Of a stretch of 64,000 nt of DNA, positions 12,494-21,884 are shown piece after piece (the first letter of the stretch is position 1; every line of letters starts with the position of its first letter). The position numbers and the translations under genes are program-made. Location: the NCBI GenBank assembly GCA_018287875.1, contig JAGVVL010000002.1:4774001-4838000 (forward strand), written 5' to 3'. This DNA comes from Nigrospora sphaerica (taxonomy: Eukaryota; Ascomycota; Sordariomycetes; Amphisphaeriales; Apiosporaceae). The notes under the pieces are model-generated. The model was not told the DNA's origin. It was given only the letters and a program-made list of their open reading frames with translations, and made no database searches.

Positions 12494-14689
12494 ATGAAGG
12501 ACCCGCAGGATCCGTACGCGGTGCCGGGGTCGCTCAATGAAAAGGACGTCGTGTTCGAGACGTATCGTCGCGATGGGACCGTCGAGCATCACCCGATCGT
12601 CCGCGGCGGCCCCACGCCGTACCTGGGGCTCCAGGGCCGGCTATCCCAGGTCTGGTTCAACCGCTGGACGGTGCTCCTCATCCTGGTCCTCGTCCGGGTC
12701 CTCCTGATGCTGGCGTCGTTGAACGACAATCTCGGCGATGCCAAAGCCAAGGCGCTGTCGGCATGTACCAAAGTCGAGGACGTCGGTAGCGCCATGGCCT
12801 CGATGCCTCATTACTTGTCGGTCGGCGTCAACAAGTTGACGGCCAAGGGCATCACTGAGACTGTACATGGTCTGATGACCGTCCTCTTCATGGTTCTCAC
12901 TGGCGTCCAAGAGCTCATCCTGTTTGTCATCAACATGATGACATCGACGTACACCTGTCTGATAAGCGCCGCCATCCACGGCAGTCTCAATGTCTCGGCC
13001 CATGTGGTCACCAAAATGACCGATGCCGTAAACAGCGCCATCGAGCCCATTACCGACGACATTGGCAAGGTCACCAACGGCTTCCAGAATTCCATCAACA
13101 AGGCGTGGGACCAGATCGATAATCTGGGGGACGCAGTCAAGGACGGCTTCGACGACCTCTTCGGTGGTGGCGGCGGTGGAAGCTCGAATGCGCCCAATAA
13201 GCCGCTTCTGAACCTGGGCCCCCAGCTCGACAAGCTCAAAAATATCAAGGTCGACACCTCGGGCTTCGTCGCCGATTTGGATACCATCAACAAAGAGCTG
13301 CCAGATTTCGACGACGTGCAGAACTTCACCCGGCAGGCGGTGTCTTTTCCTTTCAACTTGATCAAGAAGGCCCTCAACGAGACGTACGGCGCCTGGAAGT
13401 TCGACGAGTCGACCTTCCCGATTGCCAAAAAGGAGGCTCTGTCCTTCTGCTCCGACAACTCGGTCATCTCGGACTTCTTCGAGAACCTCTACAGGATCGC
13501 CCACGATGCCAAGATTGCCTTCATCGTCAGCCTTCTTGTCCTCGCCCTCTTGGTCATCATCCCCATGGCCTACCTGGAAATCCGCCGCTGGCGCCGCCAG
13601 ACGGAGTACATCAAGCTGTTCCAGGCCCGCAAGGCCGACGAGGTGGACTACATGATGATGGGCTCCCGCCCCTTCACCTCCAAGGTGGGGTTGATGGCCG
13701 CCGACAGGATGGCCAAGACGGAGGAACGACGCTACCTAGTGCAGTGGTGTGTGGCGTATAGCACCAGCTGGCCGGCGCTCTTTGTCCTGTCCTTGGCTAT
13801 TGCCGGTTTCTTTTCGTGCCTGTGCCAGTACTTTGTCCTCGTCGCCATCGAGAAGGAAGTGCCCGCCATCACGCAGCAAGTGGGCGACTTTGCGAACCAA
13901 GTCGTTGGCGACCTCCAGGCCGTGTCCACGGGCTGGGCGAACGATGCCAACGGCGTGGTGCTGTCGTTCCAGAACGAGATCAACGGCGATGTGCTGGGCT
14001 ACGTGACCAACGCCACGGGCGCAGTCAGCGACGCCCTGGACGTCTTCACCAGAACCATGGACAAGGGCCTGACGGTCGTGTTCGGAGGCACCATCCTCGA
14101 GGACCCCATCAAGGAGGTCGTCCGGTGCCTGATCGGTCTCAAGGTGGAGGCCGTCCAAAAGGGACTGGACTGGGTCCACGACCACTCGCAGGTCAGCCTG
14201 CCCCTGTTCGCCAACGACACCTTCTCCGCCGGCGCGCAAAAGTCCATCGACGGCGACTCGGACCTCGAGACGTTCCTGGCCACGCCCAGCAGCGTCACGA
14301 CGGACGAGGTGACGGGCGCCGTGACGCACGTGACCGACTGGCTCCGCAACAACATCATCCAGGAGGCCCTCATCTCCCTCGGCCTCCTGCTGGTCTACCT
14401 CCTCGTCGTCTTGATCGGCGTTTCGCGCACGCTCGTGTCCATGGTGACGGTCTCACGCGCCGGCTACGATGGGCAGGACCGCCACTACACGGGCGACGGC
14501 CGCGCGGCCTCCGAATCCTCCGGGGGGCCGCCCCCGCCGGCTGGCCCTTACGATCACGGCTTCGCCGCCGGCGGGCCCTTCGCCAACGACCACGCCTACG
14601 TTGGCCGGACGGCCCGCGCCCACCCCACGACGCACCAGGGCCACCTGCGGCAAAGCAGCTACGGCGAGACCTACGGCGAGAAGTCGTAG
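12494..14689 (+). CDS. prm1: Plasma membrane fusion protein Prm1
   Basis: Single-exon gene for 731 residues, the usual length for filamentous fungi. Prm1 is a multispanning glycoprotein that promotes plasma-membrane fusion during mating and, in filamentous species, cell fusion. Hydrophobic spans are seen near residues 56-76 (WTVLLILVLVRVLLMLASL), 117-143, 337-361 (AFIVSLLVLALLVIIPMAYL), 418-444 and 628-655. Between spans 2 and 3 is a long luminal region with paired helices and a Gly-rich patch (GGGGGGSS). A second luminal loop separates the last two spans, with NFT, NET, NAT and NDT glycosylation sequons across the loops. The C-terminus is a hydrophilic Gly/Pro/His-rich tail. Arrangement and conserved cysteines fit the family. 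It is tail-to-tail with the peroxin gene. Confidence 0.93.
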   Translation: MKDPQDPYAVPGSLNEKDVVFETYRRDGTVEHHPIVRGGPTPYLGLQGRLSQVWFNRWTVLLILVLVRVLLMLASLNDNLGDAKAKALSACTKVEDVGSAMASMPHYLSVGVNKLTAKGITETVHGLMTVLFMVLTGVQELILFVINMMTSTYTCLISAAIHGSLNVSAHVVTKMTDAVNSAIEPITDDIGKVTNGFQNSINKAWDQIDNLGDAVKDGFDDLFGGGGGGSSNAPNKPLLNLGPQLDKLKNIKVDTSGFVADLDTINKELPDFDDVQNFTRQAVSFPFNLIKKALNETYGAWKFDESTFPIAKKEALSFCSDNSVISDFFENLYRIAHDAKIAFIVSLLVLALLVIIPMAYLEIRRWRRQTEYIKLFQARKADEVDYMMMGSRPFTSKVGLMAADRMAKTEERRYLVQWCVAYSTSWPALFVLSLAIAGFFSCLCQYFVLVAIEKEVPAITQQVGDFANQVVGDLQAVSTGWANDANGVVLSFQNEINGDVLGYVTNATGAVSDALDVFTRTMDKGLTVVFGGTILEDPIKEVVRCLIGLKVEAVQKGLDWVHDHSQVSLPLFANDTFSAGAQKSIDGDSDLETFLATPSSVTTDEVTGAVTHVTDWLRNNIIQEALISLGLLLVYLLVVLIGVSRTLVSMVTVSRAGYDGQDRHYTGDGRAASESSGGPPPPAGPYDHGFAAGGPFANDHAYVGRTARAHPTTHQGHLRQSSYGETYGEKS

Positions 14690-15249
14690 ACTGATGACAG
14701 CCACGGCCCTTCCGCATATTGGGGGTAGCTGGCGGTTCCCTCTTCTTACATGGCCGGCCCTGGGCTGGTTCCAGGGGAAAGGCCAAGCCGTCATTGGAAT
14801 GTGATTTTGTTCATTGTCTCTTTTTTTATATTCCCTTCCATACAGCGGTTACGACATATTCCCCAGGTTCATCAGATGGCGTTTTTGGCAGATGTGACAT
14901 ACGTCAATACCCCCCCTATCTATAAGCTGGCCTATGCCTAGTTTCAGTTAGGGTCAGATTGGATGCCAAAAGTAGCCACTTGAAGACATGCGCAGAGACA
15001 TGCTAGAGACATACTGGAACTCAGTTCCAAAATCCCACCAGATAGCTATCCATCAGAAAATGAAAAACAAGCGCTTGGCTACTACAACATCACTGTTACC
15101 CGCTCCCCAACATGTGCTACGAGCAAAAAGTGAATTATAAGTTTGTCATTAAATTAAAACTCCGTTATCTATGCATAAACCGTTATATCCCCTACGTAGG
15201 TCGGGGGGGGGAAGGGGTCCGAAACTGGCCCAGGCACGCCTTCCGTTCC
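14690..15249. other. Convergent 3' intergenic region
   Basis: Lies between the 3' ends of prm1 and the peroxin gene. It is AT-rich around 15050-15190 (runs of TAAATTAAAA type), followed by a G-run at 15204. This would suit two facing transcription-termination regions. No gene seen. Confidence 0.5.
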
Positions 15250-16329
15250 CTATTTGGCCGCGGCGGCCGGAAACATCCTCGAGGATAAGAACAGACCCTT
15301 GACGCTGCGAATGGCGTCCTTGGTCTTCTTGTACTCGTCGTCGGCCTCAGCGGAGCGGCCGAGCCCACCCAGGCCGTACGCCGTGTAGTCGGGCGGCGGC
15401 GGGTAGGCGAGCCGGTCGACGTCGTCGCGGACCTCGCGGAGCAGGGCGTGCAGGTCGGCCGAGTCCTCGGCGCGCCGGATCTTCATGTCGGACAGCTCGC
15501 GGACGGCGGCGTTGATGCGCGCCAGCCGGCGCGCGTGCCCGTCGACGAGCGTCTCGGGGGACGCGGGGCCCGCGGGCAGCGCGGGCGTCGGGGCCTGGGG
15601 CGACGTCTGGGTGCCCACGTCGCGGTGGAACAGCTCCGTGGGGTCGTCGTAGCTCGTCTCGCTGGCGGCGTCGTCACCGTCGGCGGCGGCGGCGGCGGTG
15701 GGGCGCAGCGCCTTGCCGTTCTTGTAGGGCACCTCGGACACGACACCCTCGAGCCTCTCGACGACGGGCGCCAGCCGCTCGTTGACGTGTGTGTAGTAGT
15801 CGGAGCGCGCCTGGTGGAGGCTCTCGACCATGGGGTTCACGACGAAGCGCGCGGCGCCGTAGAGCAGCGTCCAGGCCGAGCCAACGGCGGTGAGCGTGTT
15901 GAGAACGCGCGTCGGCGTGAGGAGGGGCGGCGGCCGTGGCGAGTGTGTGAGGAATTCGGGATAGGTGATGATGGGGGGCGCGTCGCTGGGGGGCGCCGAC
16001 CGCGGGAGAGCGACTTCCCGCGCTGTTGTTCCGTTGCCTTGGGGGGTGGCCGTAGGGGGCTCGGCCCCGGGGGACGCCTTTTGCTGAGCCTCCTGCCCGT
16101 CGCTCGCGGCGGGCGCAATGGTGGCCGACTTGCGGCCTTCCGGGGCGGTCTTCTCGTCTTTCTCGGCCAATAGGGACTCGATGTCGTCCTCGCTGATGCC
16201 CTTGCTCTTGAGGAACTCGACCTTCTTCTCCCGGCTCTGGCCCTGCACGTTCTCGTCGGCCAGGAAGGCACGGGCCTTGTGCAGCGTCGATGGCGCCGCT
16301 GCCGAGTTGGAATCGCCGGAATCCGCCAT
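15250..16329 (-). CDS. Pex14-family peroxin (Pex14/17, PEX33-like)
   Basis: Single-exon gene for 359 residues. Pex14-family proteins sit in the peroxisomal membrane and dock the cargo receptor Pex5 during matrix-protein import. The N-terminus (about residues 15-60) resembles the Pex14 N-terminal domain: AFLADENVQ, then KVEFLKSKGISEDDIESLL. A Pro/Ala linker follows, then ITYPEFL near residue 120 and a hydrophobic stretch (about 143-168, NTLTAVGSAWTLLYGAARFV) that could be a membrane anchor. Heptad-like coiled-coil segments follow (about 168-200 and 265-310). The ITYPEFL...LLTPTRVLNTL arrangement is more like the fungal Pex14/17 (PEX33) paralogue than canonical Pex14, but I cannot align it here, so the subfamily is inferred. 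The region encoding residues 205-260 is very GC-rich. Confidence 0.78.
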   Translation of the reverse strand: MADSGDSNSAAAPSTLHKARAFLADENVQGQSREKKVEFLKSKGISEDDIESLLAEKDEKTAPEGRKSATIAPAASDGQEAQQKASPGAEPPTATPQGNGTTAREVALPRSAPPSDAPPIITYPEFLTHSPRPPPLLTPTRVLNTLTAVGSAWTLLYGAARFVVNPMVESLHQARSDYYTHVNERLAPVVERLEGVVSEVPYKNGKALRPTAAAAADGDDAASETSYDDPTELFHRDVGTQTSPQAPTPALPAGPASPETLVDGHARRLARINAAVRELSDMKIRRAEDSADLHALLREVRDDVDRLAYPPPPDYTAYGLGGLGRSAEADDEYKKTKDAIRSVKGLFLSSRMFPAAAAK

Positions 16330-18361
16330 GGTGGTCAGTTACGCGCGGATGCGCGGGTGGACGAGCAGAAAAATGGGGGGTGGGAAGTTATAACGGGAGC
16401 GACGTGATGGATGGAATTCCTAGGTCCGGGTGTCGGGAAGTGTAAGCCTCGGCCTCGGCACCGGCGTGGGCTAGTCCAGTGTGTAGTAGTGCATGTAAAA
16501 GAGGTACCCATCGACGTTAGGATATCGCACGGATACCCATACCGCATCCGGCCGGCATGGATCCAATCAAGGGATCTCCTGTGGCCTTCTAACTTATTAT
16601 CAGGGTGAGCCGGGCTTCCCCCACATGGGCGGACAGCAGGGATATGGAGGTTGAGATGGATGGATAACTGACGTTTGTCAATTCGGGATGGCTGGAACGT
16701 GTACTGTATGTAGTATGTACAACCGTCAACTGAGTCCCGAATACGTCTGGTCCTTATCCCTACCTCGTACGGTCCATTCACAAATAGAAGTCGGCTCCTT
16801 ACGAGTGAATACAAGCTGTATGGCCCCCGATGGGTACACTGATATCTCTCGGCACATATGCGTGAATGCTTCCCTTCTTTTGAAGGGGGGAACTGGATCT
16901 GGTCGTGAGCATCATGGCTGGGTTACAATAGCATGTACCTAAGCGCCCGTGCTCACGTACAATTGTCGGGGCCTCTCTCGCCATGTCTCACGTGACCGTC
17001 GCCCGTAATGAGGGACTCAGCAGCCGCAAAGTCCCCAGATCGCATCCGTCTCAAGGTGACTTGGTCTGTACCCTGGCTACATAGAAGGTGATTTAACTAC
17101 TTGCCTAGCTCATAAGGTCTTTCGTCCAATGTATTGCCGGTTGCTGGACTGGACACTCATTGCTGTTATTACTCCGCTACCGTCTCATCCGATCGAGTCG
17201 ACATCGACAGTTGAGCTGCATCACAGACGGCAGGCATCACAAAGATAGCCAAGCCGGAAAGGTGAGTGTTGCTGAGTTCGCCTACGCGTGCGCGCTCTCT
17301 TCGTCCCTCCCCCCTCCCCTTCTCCCTCTCCCGTGTTCTCTCTCTATCCGCCCCCTTGTAGCCGAATGCAGCGAGCCCATCTAATGCAGCGGACCGCAGT
17401 CTCGCATTCCCTAAGCTGCCCGGCGACCAAGGCGTCTGGACCTGCAAGCCAATCGTGGACATAGTCATCTCGGTCAGATCAGGGGACGGCGCAAGCGAAG
17501 GAATCCAATCGACAGGGTCTCTGCAGCTTGGCCTGGTAAGCCACAAAGACAGCAAACGTCTTTTTGGATTTTATTTTTGGTTTTTTCAGTTTGCTTTACT
17601 TTCCATTGCTCGTAAGTAATGGCACGCATCCGCCCTCCGGCGTTCCCAGGCCTTTCTTCCCCTTCCCGCCATCGCTCTCCCCTCCATCGCGTGCGCTGGC
17701 AACGGCCTTCCCCCGTGTCCCGGCGCTCCCTCCCGGCACTGCATTTCCACACCACGCCGTGATACGTCCAGTAGAGAGAGGTAGCAAACACGAAGCTGGG
17801 CTGGGCTGGCTGGGCTGGGCTGGGCACTTCGAGTAACCTTCCGTCCCTCCCCCCGTCGATCGGGAAGTACCTGTTCTGTTCGTGGGAGCCCACGTGCGAG
17901 CGTCGTGTCGGATTGGTCACGTCCCATCGCATCGACACCGACCATCACCACGCCACCTCGACTCTGCTGCTCTACATGATACATGCTACATGCTACCTAC
18001 ACCTACACCTACAAGCCCAAGCACCGGCTTCCGCCGCGTCTTCTCTTGCCACAGTCGCCGGTTAGACGTGTGACGACTGCCTTTTCCCGCCGCAGCCCTG
18101 GCCCCCATCCGGCCGTGCAGCTTGCAGGTTCTCGGCCAAAGCCACGCCCGTTAAGAGAGGCCCGGACCACCTTGGCCTGCGCCGCATACCATTCCTACAC
18201 CCGCCGGCTTCATCCGCACCTCCTCCAGAGCAGCTATATCCACGAAGGCCCGGCCGAGGGTCCCTTCCCCCCTCTTCCCACGGCGCTATCTGCCTGTCTA
18301 TCCGCCCACTTGCCCTTGTTTACCTACATACGTCACATACCCACAGCACCCCTCCGCTACC
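16330..18361. other. Divergent intergenic region
   Basis: About 2 kb between the peroxin and Ies2-like starts. It contains pyrimidine tracts near 17300-17350, a CTGGG pentanucleotide run at about 17794-17825, and repeated ACCTAC units near 17995. No credible gene in either strand. The last few hundred bases before 18362 are C-rich and probably hold the promoter and leader of the INO80 subunit gene. Confidence 0.5.
17794..17825. repeat. CTGGG pentanucleotide repeat
   Basis: Short imperfect tandem of CTGGG/GGCTGGG units in the region upstream of the INO80 subunit gene. Simple-sequence DNA with no evident function. Confidence 0.8.
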
Positions 18362-19771
18362 ATGGCGTCACGGCCTCGCCGCGCTGCCGCCCAAAAGGCA
18401 AACACGGCAATTACTGACATGGTCGACAGCGACAACAACACCAGCAGCAGCCGCGCCGCCAGGATCATGTCCTCCTCCCGGAACTCGTCGCGGAGGCCAG
18501 AGGGTAAGAACGCCGTCACTGTTACGCGTGCCTCTCCTTTGTCACCCTCGGATTCTGACCCGCATCTTCACGTCACAGTCAAGCTTCCCGCCAGCAAGCT
18601 TCGTCAGACCACCACCAGCCGGCCCGGCTCATCCAGGGGCAAGGATTCTGTCATTGTCCGGGAAGGCTTCGTAGGCGGAGAAATTATTGAGGGCAAGAGG
18701 AACCGGGGCCAGCACAGGAACTACGCGCTCGACTCTAGTGATGAGGACGACGAGGACACCGCCGATGTAGACGCCGAGGGCGATGATGACGACATGGCGG
18801 AAGGGGACGACGATGCCGAGGGCGAAATCGTAGTGGACGACACCATGGACCTTGATGCCGAGGGTGAGGACGACGATGCCCTTGGCGACGATGACGCCGA
18901 AGGGGAGGACGACATGGACGTCGACGTGCCGCGGCCCGCAGCACCGACCATCAAAGTCTCCAAGCCCACCAGGGGCGCGGCGGCCGCCAAGAACAAGACA
19001 CCAACCAAGGCGGCCAGCAAACCTGTTGTTCAGGCTAAGGACAGCGACGACGACGAGCTCAGCGACTTGGAAAGTGACGAGGACGACATCCAAGACACCG
19101 TGAAAGTCGGCGGTGCTGACCTGGACGAAGATGCCGAAGGTGACGAGGACGACGAGATCGAGGCGGCCGGGGTCGGGGCGGGAGACGATGACGACGAACT
19201 GGACAGCGACGACAGCCAAGCCGAGACTCCCGACATGTCCAAGATGACACGCCGCCAGAGGGCGAGGTTCGAGGATAGCGAGGGCAGTCTGTTGAAGCTG
19301 TCCGATGGTAAGTGCACCGAGATTCAGTGCCGCCGGCGGCCATTGCTGACATTGCCACAGAGGTCCAAGCCAAAAAGGTATTCACGGCCGAAGAGCTCTC
19401 GATGCGCCGTGCCGAAATGGCTCGACGGAGACGTAATCTTAGTGAGAAGCGCAATGAGGAAGTCAAGGCAAGCCAACCCCCCGTTTCCGCTGGCCCCATA
19501 TACGTCATGCTAACAAGGATTCATGTAGATGGAAACCATCAACAAACTGCTGAAGAAGCAGGCCCCCAAAACCAAGGGAAAGTCGCAGCTTGCTAATGGC
19601 GAGGGTGCCGAGGATGACCTCAACAAGCCGAACCCCGTCTTTGTCCGGTGGGTCAGCAGCAAGGAGGGCAACCGAGTTGCCGTGCCGTCGGAGCTGCTTG
19701 ATGGTCCCGCAGGCAAGGTCTTCATACCGGGAGGCTTGCGAAGCGGCAAGATGGTCGAGGAGGTTTCCTAG
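18362..19771 (+). CDS. INO80 complex subunit Ies2 (PAPA-1 type)
   Basis: Nuclear chromatin-remodelling subunit of 431 residues. Exons are 18362-19307, 19361-19467 and 19529-19771. Ies2 (INO80B in animals) stimulates the ATPase of the INO80 nucleosome remodeller. About 270 N-terminal residues are Ser/Arg-rich and then extremely acidic, with repeated DAEGDDD-type blocks at about 125-200. The conserved part begins at MTRRQRARFEDSEG (about residue 297), continues through FTAEELSMRRAEMARRR and ends with METINKLLKKQAPK, matching the PAPA-1-like region. Intron 1 is GT-AG with branch GCTGAC. Intron 2 (19468-19528, branch GCTAAC) starts with GCAAGC, a GC-AG intron. An alternative GT donor at 19462 would drop two residues (V, K) from EEVKMETI. 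Length and motif order agree with fungal relatives. Confidence 0.85.
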
Positions 19772-21884
19772 GAAGACAAGCTATTAGGAGGGTGTCGGAC
19801 CAGCTCCCAGTCGAGAGGACTTAATAATGAGGGGGTTTTCCCCGCTTGCATTACGAAACACACATTACAGGTCGTTTCGGTATTTCAACTTGCACTGGGT
19901 AGTAGGTGGCGTTCGTGTTTGTTGGTTACCTTCCCGATGACGGACCGCTTCAATGTGTCGAGATTACCTTACTATGCTCACGATGCGCAGGCCAAGGAAG
20001 CGCGAATTTTTCATATATTCGTACAGAACCTGTTGCTTGTCGCGAGGCCAGCTTGTTTGGTATTTGATGCGCCACCTGTAATGATTTGGTTCGTCTTCTG
20101 CCGTTCGTGAATCCGAAAAAACCTCGAGGCACCAACGCTCAGTACCGTCTCTCTTTGGGCGGCCACATAGGAGTTACAGATCTCTCCAAGCGCCGCCTTC
20201 GTAGATTACAGGAATGAATGCGGCAAAGGTGATGGTACCTATCTTCCAAGTGTTTCGGTGGTATTCGTCTCTAGCGATTTGTCAATCCAATCCCGAGAAG
20301 AAAAGCAGCCGGAACATAGACGGACTGGCACGATTGAGTCGCGGCATTGCCTGCGTAATAACTGGTTGTTGTATCCATTGCACCAAACCTACAGCGCTGT
20401 CGTGAGTGAAATGGATGGATTGCACCTCAGAGCGCGCCTCAACACACACCACCCCTACGCACTAGAACAAAATCCCAACCTTTTCCAGCTTACATCACTT
20501 CTCCAGCACTGCCGACCAGATCTATGGAGCAAGCCTCCTATTTCCGCTCTTCGCCGCCTTGTTCTCGGGATCAACGCCAAACCCACGGCCCCATGCACAA
20601 AACGCCATTGCCGAGTTATGCCAAAGTCGATCATAAGGCGGGAGCGAATAAGGAGAAGCCTCGAATCGACTGGCTGAGGGGCCGCTCCGGGAAGTCGAAG
20701 ACATTGACTTTAAAGCTCGCGTTATCCCATTGACCACGTCGAAAACGGAGGAACTTCCTAAGTGATGTAGATTTCTCTCACTCCGCCATGCTCTTCCACG
20801 GTAAGGACCTGACTTTTTACAGATCCAGGAGGGCAAACCTGGGCCTGTCACCATCGCGGCCGGTTCAACTCCGTCGGTAACCCGTGCTTCTGACGCCGTC
20901 ACTGATAAAACTACTGCCGGCGAGCCAACTCTTCCCCGATAAGGCGGGGACTATCAGGGACGGCGACATGAGGGGTGAGAACAGGACATTAGGGGAAGAT
21001 GAATGCGAAACACGGGGTTCTCCAGACAAGAGACAAGATTCCGGCAGGGTCCAGTACCAGATCAATGGTAAGAAAAAGGGGAAAAGAAGGATTATTGCAA
21101 AAAGTATTAATTGTTTAGAAGGTTAGAAACTACATGAACGAGGTACGAATCGACAGCGTGAGTCTATCTCTAAGAATCGAGGAGTTATGGGACAGCATCG
21201 CGCAGTTTGGGCATGACGGTCTCTCCTGAGGAATGGCCTACCGTCGTGTGCATTCTGGAAGGGGTTTTTGCTCAAGATGCCTCGGATTCGTAAATACAAT
21301 ATTTTTCATCCCGGCAAGGCGTGGGTAGATTGGGTGTAACCTAGTGTCAACAGCCCAGCTCCGATGGAACCCAATAGACGACCTTGTCATCTGCTATATG
21401 CATTTCCCTCCCGTGCCTAAAGCTCGATTGTACCTAGGTAGAGCCCGTGGTGAATAAAACAGGAACAGTAGCCACCTGCCTTAACATTCGTCTTAGCTAC
21501 TATGTATTTAATAGAACCGCAGTGATAATAGTTCCTCCCAGTGCTTCCCATGGCTGATGCCTAAGTGGATGCGCTCGACGTGCCTGGTAAACAAACGCCT
21601 CTCCGTTCCCCTCTTGAGCCCACCCGCCAACCCAAGGCATCACATTGTGTGAAGCATCCTCAAGACAACTGCCACACGATCCTCATGAATGGGTCACATA
21701 ACTTCCTTTGCCTCTGGCACGTTTGTGATCAGCGAGGGTTCTTTCCGCTGCTTCGCAGCAGCGGCGATCCTGCTGTCGTTCTTTGAGCTGACCAACCGCG
21801 CTCTTCACTTTTCCTACTGCTGCACATCACCACACCACGTGTCCAACGTTTTTGCGTCCTGAACAACACTTGTCGCCTGTCACG
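19772..21884. other. Intergenic region
   Basis: About 2.1 kb with no supportable gene; all open frames are short and compositionally unlike the neighbours. An AT-rich patch lies at 21060-21130. A strong 8-bp hairpin sits at 21745-21764, about 120 bp before the next start codon. Confidence 0.5.
21745..21764. other. Perfect 8-bp hairpin with 4-nt loop
   Basis: CCGCTGCT (21745-21752) pairs exactly with AGCAGCGG (21757-21764) around a TCGC loop. It lies where the 5' leader of the downstream gene would be, so it might form a stem in that mRNA, but chance is possible. Confidence 0.5.
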
